From an uncultured Desulfosoma sp. (GTDB lineage Bacteria > Desulfobacterota > Syntrophobacteria > Syntrophobacterales > DSM-9756), in NCBI GenBank assembly GCA_937960435.1, contig CALGPN010000025.1:62001-126000 (forward strand): a stretch of 64,000 nucleotides of DNA, given 5' to 3'. This document shows, piece after piece, positions 26,221 through 33,993 of this stretch (its first letter is position 1; every line of letters starts with the position of its first letter). The notes beneath the pieces are model-generated. The model was not told the DNA's origin. It worked only from the letters and a program-made list of their open reading frames with translations, and did not search any database. The translations under genes and the position numbers were made by a program.

Positions 26221-28482
26221 TTAGACGCTGGCTTCAGGGTGCAAGCCGTAACGCTGGATTTTGCTGTAGAGGGTGCTTCGGCTGACTCGAAGCTTTCGCG
26301 CCGCTTCACGTTTGTTCCACTGGGTTTGGCGAAGAACTTGCAAAATGAGTCGCTTTTCGTTTTCCACCAGCGAGGCGGCCGGAGCCGGCTCTTGACCGTG
26401 GAAGAGAAAGCGCGGCAGGTGCTGACGTCGGATGATTTCTTCCTGAGCCAAGATGACCGCGTGACTCACGGCATTTTCCAACTGACGGACGTTGCCGGGC
26501 CAGTCGTAATCCATGAGGGCCTGGAGGGCACCGGAAGAAAATCCCGCAAGGGTTTTCCCTTCCTTGCTGCTGTATTTGTTGAGGAAGTAATGGCACAGGA
26601 GAGGGATATCTTCCTTCCGGTCCCGCAGAGGGGGGAGATGAATGGAGATGACGTTCAGGCGGTAGTACAGGTCGTCACGGAATCGACCGTTTTCTACTTC
26701 AGCCAGCAGGTTGCGATTGGTGGCGGCAAGCACCCGCACATCGGCCTGCAGCGTGGATTCCCCGCCGACCCGCTCAAAGCGGTGATCCTGAAGAAACCTG
26801 AGGAGCAAAACTTGGGTCGCCGGGGCAATGTCCCCGATTTCGTCCAGAAACAGGGTGCCGCCCTGCGCCCTTTCGATGCGCCCCATTTTCCGCCGGATGG
26901 CCCCTGTGAAGGCCCCTTTTTCGTGACCGAACAGCTCGCTTTCCAGCAACGTGGGCGAATAAGCGGAGCAATGGGCGACCACGAAGGGGCCCTTTTTCCG
27001 GTGGCTCCGGTTGTGGATGGCGTGGGCTACCAGCTCCTTTCCGGTACCGTTCTCGCCGGTGATGAGAACAGTGGCGTCGGAGGCGGCCACCAGGTCGATG
27101 AGTTCATAGACTTCCCTCATCTCTTTGCTTTGACCAATGATGCCGTCTCGAGTGGACAGAGCCGCCTCCTGAAAAGAGGCGCCCTCCACGGCGGTCTCTT
27201 CCACGACGAGCCGTTTCACAGGCCCGGCGATCAAGGCAAAAAGCGCTTGGATGAAACAGCGCACGTCGGAAACGAGACTTTGAAACTCGGCGGACAGCAC
27301 CAGATAATAGCCGAAAGCCCTTTCCCGAGTCCCCAGAGTTCCAAAACCGAGAATGTTTTCGCGAACGCCGCAACGGTGAAGCGTTTCATTGAGCTCGCCC
27401 GCTGCGGTGCCCTCATCACCGTCCTGGTTCGCCCTGTGCATGGTCTCGAAGATCCAGCGGGCCTGGGCCCCATCGGAAAAAAGGTCCTTGAGATTTTGCA
27501 GGGTCCGGCTCTCCAGACCGTGTTGTTCGGAGACCAGGAGCCGGCCTTTCCCCGAAGCATCCGGCACGAGGAGGATGATGTCCAACGACCCCAGATTGCA
27601 TCGCAAGGCCTCCGTCAGGACCTCCACCAAGATGTTCAGGGAGGGCGCCTGCGAGGCTTTATCGACAATTTCCTGCAACCTCCGGTATGACGGGGCCTGT
27701 CTTTCCGGGACCGAATCCAGGCTTCGCCCACCAAATCCCTCGCTGTCGCCATCGTCGCCGACAGGCCCCAAAGGAGTCCCTTCGACACTTCCCCACTCCA
27801 TGCCCGCCACGTATGTCCCTTCCTCCTCGTTATCCAATGGGCTAAGGCACACCAGAGCCGATCCCCTGCCCGTCCCATCGCCGTTTGGGCAATAGGCGGT
27901 GCGCCTGTCCCAATCCATGGCCTCCAGAGGGCACCGTCGCCCGAAGGAGGCGCAGGGCTGGTTCAAACCCCGCACAGCCTGGTAGCATGGCATGCCGACC
28001 GCCAAAGGAGGCCGCAACCCTCGCTTGCGATGAAATGCGTCGTTGGCGTAGACAAGGATCTTGGATCGGGCCTCCACAACGAAGAACCCTTCCCGCAGCC
28101 GCTCCATGGCCCACTGCAGGACCCCTTGGTTCGCAGAAGCCGACATTGTTCCCAAGGTGTCGACGGTTCCATCGTGGATCAAGCCGACGAAGGCCACCTT
28201 GTCCCTGACGGGAACCGGCTCGAGGACAACGTGCAGAGGATCGCTTCCAGGAAAAGAATGTCCCTCCCAGTGCATTGGTTTTCCGCCGCGGCGACGAAGA
28301 TCGGCGGCGATGTCCCGAACCGTGACGGAACAGCCTAGGCCCTTTAAAAATTTTTCCAGACTCCATCGCGGAATCCGTGCCCCACGGGCAAGTCCAAAGG
28401 CCTGCGCAGGCTCGTCGCTCACGTGAATGACATTTAGTTTCGAATCAACGAGGAAAAACCCGCTGACGTGCTTTGCCGTCAT
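26221..28482 (-). CDS. Sigma54-dependent transcriptional regulator with PAS and GAF-like sensor domains
   Basis: A 753-residue activator. An N-terminal PAS (HVSGFFLVDSKLNVIHVSD) is followed by a second PAS with a cysteine cluster (CYQAVRGLNQPCASFGRRC) and a GAF-like region. Then come AAA+ with GENGTGKE, GAFTGA and GTLFLDEIGD, and a Fis-type HTH (AARKLRVSRSTLYSKIQRYG). No receiver domain, so it likely senses a ligand directly. I place the start at ATG 28482 because GGAGGG lies 6 bases upstream; the frame stays open to ATG 28764, but those 94 residues are Ser/Pro-rich and lack a ribosome site. It sits upstream of and codirectional with the CoA-transferase operon and probably controls it. Confidence 0.92.
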   Translation of the reverse strand: MTAKHVSGFFLVDSKLNVIHVSDEPAQAFGLARGARIPRWSLEKFLKGLGCSVTVRDIAADLRRRGGKPMHWEGHSFPGSDPLHVVLEPVPVRDKVAFVGLIHDGTVDTLGTMSASANQGVLQWAMERLREGFFVVEARSKILVYANDAFHRKRGLRPPLAVGMPCYQAVRGLNQPCASFGRRCPLEAMDWDRRTAYCPNGDGTGRGSALVCLSPLDNEEEGTYVAGMEWGSVEGTPLGPVGDDGDSEGFGGRSLDSVPERQAPSYRRLQEIVDKASQAPSLNILVEVLTEALRCNLGSLDIILLVPDASGKGRLLVSEQHGLESRTLQNLKDLFSDGAQARWIFETMHRANQDGDEGTAAGELNETLHRCGVRENILGFGTLGTRERAFGYYLVLSAEFQSLVSDVRCFIQALFALIAGPVKRLVVEETAVEGASFQEAALSTRDGIIGQSKEMREVYELIDLVAASDATVLITGENGTGKELVAHAIHNRSHRKKGPFVVAHCSAYSPTLLESELFGHEKGAFTGAIRRKMGRIERAQGGTLFLDEIGDIAPATQVLLLRFLQDHRFERVGGESTLQADVRVLAATNRNLLAEVENGRFRDDLYYRLNVISIHLPPLRDRKEDIPLLCHYFLNKYSSKEGKTLAGFSSGALQALMDYDWPGNVRQLENAVSHAVILAQEEIIRRQHLPRFLFHGQEPAPAASLVENEKRLILQVLRQTQWNKREAARKLRVSRSTLYSKIQRYGLHPEASV

Positions 28483-28825
28483 CCAGTCCCTCCGGTCCGT
28501 GGACGGCGTCGTGCCCAGGGGGTCGGAAATTTTTTCAAGAATCCGCCATGAAACCCCGCCGGACGAGCTCAACGCCGCTCCTTCGCTTTCCAATGCAGAG
28601 CCGGGACAGGGAACGCGAGAGGGAAAAGTCGCCGTGGATGAAGCCAGAGGAATGCCGCTCGATTGTTTGTATCTTGGCACCGGAGGCCGAATTCTGTCAA
28701 TAATCTTTACCGGTGCGGTTTTCCTTTTGGACGATGGAGTCCCCTTGACGGCGGGCAAATCCATCTTAATTTAGGAGCAACGAGAAAATGAGAAATGAAT
28801 CTCAAGTAAGCGAAGGAGGTTGGCC

Positions 28826-29008
28826 ATGCTGACCCTGAATATAGAAGATCTTCGAAAGGAACGTCGGCCGCTGTGGATGACCCACTGGGAAGTGGAAAAT
28901 GTGGCCGATCTGTTAGGCGGCGGTGGTGATGTGTGGGCCGATCGGCTGCACGCCGAATGGTCCCGAGACGCCGGGGAGGAAATCTCTGAAAGCGAGACAA
29001 CTCACTAA
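28826..29008 (+). CDS. Small orphan protein (60 aa)
   Basis: Unrecognised family. Acidic 60-residue protein (MLTLNIEDLRKERRPLWMTH... ending SESETTH) with one Gly run (LLGGGGD). Two signs that it is a real gene are a canonical AAGGAGG ribosome site 6 bases before the ATG and a perfect rho-independent terminator 24 bases after the stop. It is transcribed divergently from the sigma54 regulator. A role as a small regulator or partner is possible but unsupported. Confidence 0.6.
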   Translation: MLTLNIEDLRKERRPLWMTHWEVENVADLLGGGGDVWADRLHAEWSRDAGEEISESETTH

Positions 29009-29031
29009 GCAAACGCCATAAGCGATTCGCC

Positions 29032-29063
29032 AAAAACAGCTCGGCTTCGGCCGAGCTGTTTTT
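29032..29063 (+). terminator. Rho-independent terminator after the 60-aa gene
   Basis: AAAAACAGCTCGGC, TTCG tetraloop, GCCGAGCTGTTTTT: a perfect 14-base mirrored stem ending in a T-run. The flanking A-run makes it bidirectional, so it could also serve the minus-strand HDOD gene ending at 29100. Confidence 0.95.
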
Positions 29064-29099
29064 GTGCTCCATGAGGCAACATACCGGGGAGGGCTCTGC

Positions 29100-30626
29100 C
29101 TAAGGGCGAAGTAGAGCCGTCCCCAGGGACGCAAGAGCGCACAAGCGCCGAAAGGCACAAAACGCCTCCTCATCCAGAGGCTCCCCGCCGGATCGGCGAT
29201 CACCGGCAAGAACCCCTACGGCCTTCGGCGGTAGGCCTACTCGGCCGACGAAAAATTCCCGAGAGGGAAAAAACTGCAACACTTCCGGCGTCACGAGGAC
29301 TTTTACAGAGGGTGGGCTCTTTTCGTGAACCCACAGCCACGGGGGACCGCTGAGCACATGGGCGAAGGCATTGGCGTAGGAGCTTACGGGGATCAAGAGC
29401 CCTCGCAATCGGCCGTCAAAAGCGCCGTAAAGTTCCTTGACCTCAAGGAATCTCCCGTCAGGCGTGAGCCTCAGGAATATCACCTGATCCAGTCCCGCCC
29501 CATCCATGAGGGCAAGTGCCGATCGTTCCAGCAATCCATGGATATGACCGCGCTTTTCATCCAGGAGGTAGGCGCAGATATCGTCCAGAAGTTCCAGTTG
29601 CCGAGCGGCATCGGCCGAGCGGGAAGGCTCGTCTTTCGAAGCCGAAGGCTCGCTGATGTGCGGCGCAACCGTATCTTCCCCCTTCACCGATTGGAATTCC
29701 GACTCTGCCGGCCTTTCCTTCGTTTCCAGCAGAGACTCCGGCGCCAAAGGAAGCTCCAGAGAAAAATCTCGGGCTCGTTTCTCGGCGGTCTCCAGGAGTC
29801 GAAGCAGGACGGACTCGGAAATTTTCAACCGCTCTGAAGCGACCTCAAGCGCCGCAGCCCGTTCTTCCGTTTCCCGCCCTCTTACCGAGGCGGCGGTGAG
29901 GGCGGCCCCCATGCGCACACATTGGATGCGGAGATCGGGGTCTTCCCGCTCCTGGGCAGCCCGCTTCACCGTTTCCCCCAAGGTCCACTCTTCGGCCAAC
30001 CGGGCGGTGAGCCGGCGGGATTCGATCCCGAACACTTCCTTTTCCGCCGAGGGCATTTCGTGGAGGGCGCATAAGGCGGATTTTTCCCTGAACGCGCTTA
30101 CCGTCTCGGGCGGGACGACACACAGGAGAGCGAGGAGTCCCACGTCCAGGAGCAATCCCGCCGCATACAGATCTTCAGGCGCCGGGTCGCGCAACGTCTC
30201 CCCCAGCCACTGGGCGAGGAGAGCCTGCTGATAGCTCGAAACCACGCGGCGCAGGATTTCCTGAAGCCTTTCCCCCCCGTAAGTCTCTTCGACAAAACGC
30301 GCAGACACGCACAAATGCCGCACGGCGTCGAACCCCACAACCACCACGGCCCGCGGAATGGCGCTCACTTTTTTCAGGCCCGGATTGTAATAGGCGCTAT
30401 TGGCCATCCGAAGCAACCGAGCGGTCATGAAAGGATCCCGGGCAACCGCATCCGCCATGGCTGAAGAGGGCGCGCCCGCTTGGGAAAAAATGCGGGCGAT
30501 GGTCATGACCGTCGGGCGCAACACGGGAAGCTCTTCTCGGCCCACGACGCGGGCCCAATAGTTCACCCCACGGACGGCAGGCCCCTCCCCCATGCCGGTT
30601 CCCGGTGCTTTCCCGCTTTCTTTCAT
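29100..30626 (-). CDS. HDOD-domain protein with C-terminal GAF-like domain, HD site degenerate
   Basis: A 508-residue signalling protein. The HDOD domain (about 30-240: LPVLRPTVMTIARIF, DPFMTARLLRMANSAYY, AVVVVGFDAVRHLCV) lacks the catalytic His: the HD position reads AGLLLDVGLL, so it is probably a non-enzymatic scaffold, as most HDOD proteins are. A linker of low complexity (about 290-345) leads to a GAF-like region (350-508). Together with the HDOD proteins at 44111 and 58519, the window has three of this family. The start is uncertain because the first 20 residues look disordered. Confidence 0.82.
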   Translation of the reverse strand: MKESGKAPGTGMGEGPAVRGVNYWARVVGREELPVLRPTVMTIARIFSQAGAPSSAMADAVARDPFMTARLLRMANSAYYNPGLKKVSAIPRAVVVVGFDAVRHLCVSARFVEETYGGERLQEILRRVVSSYQQALLAQWLGETLRDPAPEDLYAAGLLLDVGLLALLCVVPPETVSAFREKSALCALHEMPSAEKEVFGIESRRLTARLAEEWTLGETVKRAAQEREDPDLRIQCVRMGAALTAASVRGRETEERAAALEVASERLKISESVLLRLLETAEKRARDFSLELPLAPESLLETKERPAESEFQSVKGEDTVAPHISEPSASKDEPSRSADAARQLELLDDICAYLLDEKRGHIHGLLERSALALMDGAGLDQVIFLRLTPDGRFLEVKELYGAFDGRLRGLLIPVSSYANAFAHVLSGPPWLWVHEKSPPSVKVLVTPEVLQFFPSREFFVGRVGLPPKAVGVLAGDRRSGGEPLDEEAFCAFRRLCALASLGTALLRP

Positions 30627-30650
30627 GAGCCTTTCGCCTCGCCCTTGGGG

Positions 30651-31643
30651 TCACATCAAGAACGGCCGCACCGGATAATCGGGAACCCTCTCGCGAGACA
30701 AAAAGCCTCGGAGGGTTTCCACCATGGCCCAGAGGTCCGGCGCTCGACAGGCCGTGTGGAAATAGTGGGCCCCATAGGAAAAATTTTGGCATATCCAAAA
30801 AGCGAAAAGCCGCAGACGCCGCACGGCCTCGTGTTCGTCGAACCGGGTCGCCACAAGCTCTGCATACCGGGCCACCACAGCCCCCGCATCGGGCGGCTCG
30901 GGAACACCCCCTCCTTGCGCGTAATGGGAAAGATCCGCAAAGATCCATGGACGCATGAGGGCCGCGCGGCCGATCATGACGGCATCGCAGCCCGTCCCGT
31001 CCATCATGTTCAGGGCATCCTCGGGTGAAAACACGTCCCCGTTTCCCACGACGGGCTTGGAAAACACGCTTTTAAACCTTTTGATCGCCTCCCAACGGGC
31101 CGGTCTCTTGAAAAGATCCCGACGAGATCGGGCGTGGAGCACCACGGCGTCCACACCCCACTGCGCCAAACGCTCCGCCCACAATTCCAGCCCGTTACCC
31201 TCCCCCTCGGGGATCCGCATCTTGACCACCAGGGGGGCTCGAAGGACGCTTCGCGCTTGCCTGAGAATCTCACGGACCCGGTCCGGCCAGTTCAAAAGGG
31301 CCGCACCCCATCCGTATCGCGCGGGACCGCCCCGGGAACAGCCCAGGTTGAAATCGAACAGATCAAATCGGCCGAGACCCTGCAGTTTCTCAAAAGCTTT
31401 CGCCACCACGGCCGGATCGTCTCCCACGACCTGGGCCGCACGGGGCGTGTCCTTCGTTCCGACAGCGCAGTAGCTGTCTCGAGCCGGATCAGAAGAGGCA
31501 ACGATCCGGGCGTTGAGCATTTCCGTATAATAGAGCCCGCATCCGCCCCATTCGGCGACCAAATCCCGAAAGGGGGCATGGGTCAAATCCGCCATCGGCG
31601 CCAAGATATAGGGAGTCGGCAAAGACAGCGCCCCGATCTTCAC
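30651..31643 (-). CDS. tRNA-dihydrouridine synthase family protein
   Basis: A 330-residue TIM-barrel flavoenzyme of the Dus family, which reduces uridines in the tRNA D-loop with NADPH and FMN. It starts with LPTPYILAPMADLTHAPFR. The catalytic Cys lies in FNLGCSRGGP (family: N-x-GCP; here Ser replaces Pro) followed by GWGAALL. VVKMRIPEGEGNG, LHARSRRD, VVGNGDVFSPEDA and VMIGRAALMRPW follow in the expected order. Length is normal. It lies 24 bases before the HDOD gene, with which it may share a transcript. Confidence 0.92.
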   Translation of the reverse strand: MKIGALSLPTPYILAPMADLTHAPFRDLVAEWGGCGLYYTEMLNARIVASSDPARDSYCAVGTKDTPRAAQVVGDDPAVVAKAFEKLQGLGRFDLFDFNLGCSRGGPARYGWGAALLNWPDRVREILRQARSVLRAPLVVKMRIPEGEGNGLELWAERLAQWGVDAVVLHARSRRDLFKRPARWEAIKRFKSVFSKPVVGNGDVFSPEDALNMMDGTGCDAVMIGRAALMRPWIFADLSHYAQGGGVPEPPDAGAVVARYAELVATRFDEHEAVRRLRLFAFWICQNFSYGAHYFHTACRAPDLWAMVETLRGFLSRERVPDYPVRPFLM

Positions 31644-31685
31644 GGACTCTCGCCCTCCTGCGGGTCTTTGCGCCGAAAAACCCCC

Positions 31686-32021
31686 TTAAAGGAACATTTT
31701 TTCCGGCGGGCGCCTTTCGGGGACGGGCACGTGCGGGATCCTGCCTTCGTTCCAGTCACGGGAGACGTATAAGCCGCAGTAACAGCTGCCGTATTCGGCC
31801 ACATCCGGCTCACGATAGATGCAAGGGCAGATGATATCTTTATCCTTTTCCCGATCCCCGGAAGCCAGACGGCATGGGCATACCATGTATCCGTAGCGCT
31901 CTTTGTTGATGAGAAGACTTTCCAGAAGCGGGAGGGTGATCCCTTCACGGTCTTGATTAAAGAAATATCCCTTTGCCTCCTGAATCGGGCGCAATTTCTC
32001 GAAGAGCTCGGCGGCCGTCAT
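31686..32021 (-). CDS. Ferredoxin:thioredoxin reductase catalytic (beta) subunit-like protein
   Basis: A 111-residue protein with the FTR cysteine pattern C48-P-C50, C65-P-C67, C80-Y-C82. In plant/cyanobacterial FTR these ligate a [4Fe-4S] cluster next to the active disulfide. Here the last motif is CYC instead of CHC, and the spacings differ (14 and 12 residues instead of 16 and 8), so this is a divergent FTR. Its start overlaps the glutaredoxin-like gene by 4 bases. The pair suggests ferredoxin-driven reduction of a dedicated glutaredoxin-like partner. No variable FTR subunit is present, as is usual in anaerobes. Confidence 0.9.
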   Translation of the reverse strand: MTAAELFEKLRPIQEAKGYFFNQDREGITLPLLESLLINKERYGYMVCPCRLASGDREKDKDIICPCIYREPDVAEYGSCYCGLYVSRDWNEGRIPHVPVPERRPPEKMFL

Positions 32022-32272
32022 GACTTCAACGCCTCCTCAATTTCGTCCTTTCGAAAGCCCACGATAACCTTCTCGCCGATCAGGATGGTCGGGAAGGTAC
32101 AATTAGGATTGTAGCGTTTGACCTCGTCGATCATGGCCTGGCGTTCCTCTCCTTGCAGTGTATCCACATCAACGCAGTCGTACTTGATTCCACACTCGTT
32201 AAGGAAATCCTTCGTATGGCGACAATGAATACAGGTGCTCAGAGCATACAGTTTGACCAGCTTTTCGGACAT
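32018..32272 (-). CDS. Glutaredoxin-like protein, partner of FTR
   Basis: An 84-residue thioredoxin-fold protein with redox motif CIHC (C14, C17), cis-Pro element TFPTILIGE and C-terminal VIVGFRKDEIEEAL. The same blocks appear in the protein at 16588-16887, indicating paralogy. Its TGA overlaps the ATG of the FTR gene, so the two are coupled. A GGAGATGAG ribosome site lies upstream, and a palindrome (32328-32342) sits in the probable promoter region. Likely role: thiol reductant chain ferredoxin, FTR, glutaredoxin in the cytoplasm. Confidence 0.92.
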   Translation of the reverse strand: MSEKLVKLYALSTCIHCRHTKDFLNECGIKYDCVDVDTLQGEERQAMIDEVKRYNPNCTFPTILIGEKVIVGFRKDEIEEALKS

Positions 32273-32327
32273 GTCTCATCTCCTTTTCATTTCAGCCCGA
32301 AAATCCACATTTTTCCGCACTAACCAT

Positions 32328-32342
32328 CGTTTAACATAAACG
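32328..32342. promoter_or_regulatory. Palindromic operator-like site upstream of grx-FTR
   Basis: CGTTTAACATAAACG is a perfect 6-base dyad with a 3-base centre, 56 bases upstream of the glutaredoxin start in an AT-rich spacer. Identity of the regulator unknown. Confidence 0.4.
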
Positions 32343-32425
32343 TTAAATCCGGCCAACACAAGTTCCAATCCGTCGCAATGGTCCTTCCAAGATCGAGTAC
32401 AGTGCAAGGGAAGAGGTTTGAAATT

Positions 32426-33166
32426 TCATTTCTTCCCGTTGGCGAGACGGTGTTCGAGCCGTCGGGTGAGGTAGGACAAAGGATAGGTCAGGGCCAAATA
32501 AAACAGCGCCAGCGGCAAATAGGCCTCAAAAGTCTTGTAGGTCGTCGCGTTGATGACTTCGGAGGCCTTGGTCAATTCCCGCACAGAAATGACCGAGAGG
32601 AGCGAGGAATCTTTGATCAAGGAGACAAACTGCCCCGTCACGGGTGGGATGATGCGACGGAAAGCCTGTGGAAAAACCACATAACGCATGGTCTGGCGCT
32701 CATTGAGTCCCGTCGATTTGGCGGCTTCAATCTGGCCGGGATCGACGGATTCAATGCCTGCCCGCACCATCTCGGTGATATACGCCCCGGAAAAGAACGC
32801 CAGGGTGATCATGCCGATGACCACAGGGTTGTCGTAACGGAGCACCGCGGCAAGGCAAAAGTAAAAGATGTAGATTTGCACCAGCAAGGGGGTGCCGCGG
32901 AAGAGTTCCACATAGTAGGAGGCCAAGGCGCGGACGATGTCGTTTTTGGACACCCGAGCCAAGCCCCCCGTCACGCCGATGAGAAACCCCAAAGCGATGG
33001 CTCCCAAAGAAATGAGCACGGTGAACACAAAGCCTTTCAGAAACAGGCTGCGATATTGCCATGGCACCCACCAGTTCCATGGGTATTCCAAGGTGGCTAA
33101 CAAAAGGGCCAAGGTCGCGACGACCATGGCCCCGATAAGGCTGCGTACGAAAAGCCGATACGTCAT
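32426..33166 (-). CDS. Polar amino-acid ABC transporter permease
   Basis: A 246-residue HisM/GlnP-type permease with five or so membrane helices. The EAA loop reads GIESVDPGQIEAAKSTGLNERQTMRYVVFPQAFRRIIPP. It overlaps the stop of the binding-protein gene by 4 bases. No ATP-binding subunit follows: the operon ends here, so the ATPase must be supplied from elsewhere. The FtsX-associated ATPase at the window start is not of the right type. Confidence 0.92.
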   Translation of the reverse strand: MTYRLFVRSLIGAMVVATLALLLATLEYPWNWWVPWQYRSLFLKGFVFTVLISLGAIALGFLIGVTGGLARVSKNDIVRALASYYVELFRGTPLLVQIYIFYFCLAAVLRYDNPVVIGMITLAFFSGAYITEMVRAGIESVDPGQIEAAKSTGLNERQTMRYVVFPQAFRRIIPPVTGQFVSLIKDSSLLSVISVRELTKASEVINATTYKTFEAYLPLALFYLALTYPLSYLTRRLEHRLANGKK

Positions 33167-33972
33167 TGCTTGATGATTTCTCCCAGATGTTTTTGATAGA
33201 GCTCGTCGTAGCGGCCGTCACCCTTGATGGTGTCCAAGAAGATGTTCAGCCAATTGAGAAAATCGGCATCCCCCTTGCGTATGGCCATGGCGAAAGGCTC
33301 GTAGGTAAAGGGTTTCAAGAGCGCCCGTGTTGTCTCCTTGTTTTGTTCATGGTGCTTGGCGATGGAAATTTGGTCATAGAAGAAAGCGTCGGCCCGGCCG
33401 GTGACCACCTCGCGCACGCAGGCCGTCTCATCCTTGAACCGATTGATGGTCGCTTTGGGAAACCTTTTCGTGGCCACAAGGTCTCCTGTGGTCCCTGTCT
33501 TGACGGCAAGGACCCGCTCCGGCGCGTTCAATTGATCTACGCTCTGAATGTCGGCCGCTTTCTTGACGCTCAAAAGTGCACAAAGGCCGGTGACAAAATA
33601 CGGCTCGGTAAAGCTTACCGTCTTGGCCCGGGCCAAAGTCCGGGTCATGCCGGAAATGACCATGTCCACTTTACCGCTCTGGAGCGCCGGGATCAGTCCC
33701 GTCCATTCAATGTCTTTGATTTCGATCTGCACCCCCAGTTCCTGGGCGATGAGTTTCGCCAGATCCACGTCGAAACCCATGGGGTTGCCTTTGGGGTCGG
33801 CGTATTCAAAAGGGTAATATTCTACTTCCATGCCCACGATGAGGGTTCCGCGCTGGAGGATCTGGTTGAGAGTACTGGCTTGAAAAATTTCGTGGGGAGT
33901 CACCGCGTGCGCGGAAAAAGCCGCGCAAAGACCCGCCAGCACCATCGCCACGCTCAATGCCTTACACCTCAT
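33163..33972 (-). CDS. Amino-acid ABC transporter periplasmic binding protein
   Basis: A 269-residue type II solute-binding protein (SBP family 3) with a clear signal peptide (MRCKALSVAMVLAGLCAAFSAHA). Family hallmarks: GTLIVGMEVEYYPFEYADPKG, GFDVDLAKLIAQELG, MVISGMTRTLARAKTVSFTEPY, and VTGRADAFFYDQ. A ribosome site GGAGAGGAG is adjacent to the start. Coupled with the permease downstream. Substrate probably a polar amino acid; not predictable. Confidence 0.93.
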   Translation of the reverse strand: MRCKALSVAMVLAGLCAAFSAHAVTPHEIFQASTLNQILQRGTLIVGMEVEYYPFEYADPKGNPMGFDVDLAKLIAQELGVQIEIKDIEWTGLIPALQSGKVDMVISGMTRTLARAKTVSFTEPYFVTGLCALLSVKKAADIQSVDQLNAPERVLAVKTGTTGDLVATKRFPKATINRFKDETACVREVVTGRADAFFYDQISIAKHHEQNKETTRALLKPFTYEPFAMAIRKGDADFLNWLNIFLDTIKGDGRYDELYQKHLGEIIKQ

Positions 33973-33993
33973 GACTCCTCTCCTTTCTTGACT

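Noticed and set aside
25488-26224. Plus-strand open frames in the gap before the CoA-transferase operon (up to 228 codons)
   Set aside because: Arg/Pro/Ser-rich composition typical of random high-GC frames, no ribosome site, overlapping frames on both strands.
28485-28764. 94-residue N-terminal extension of the sigma54 regulator
   Set aside because: Low-complexity Ser/Pro/Arg composition and no ribosome site, whereas ATG 28482 has GGAGGG at proper spacing directly before the PAS domain; kept only as an alternative.
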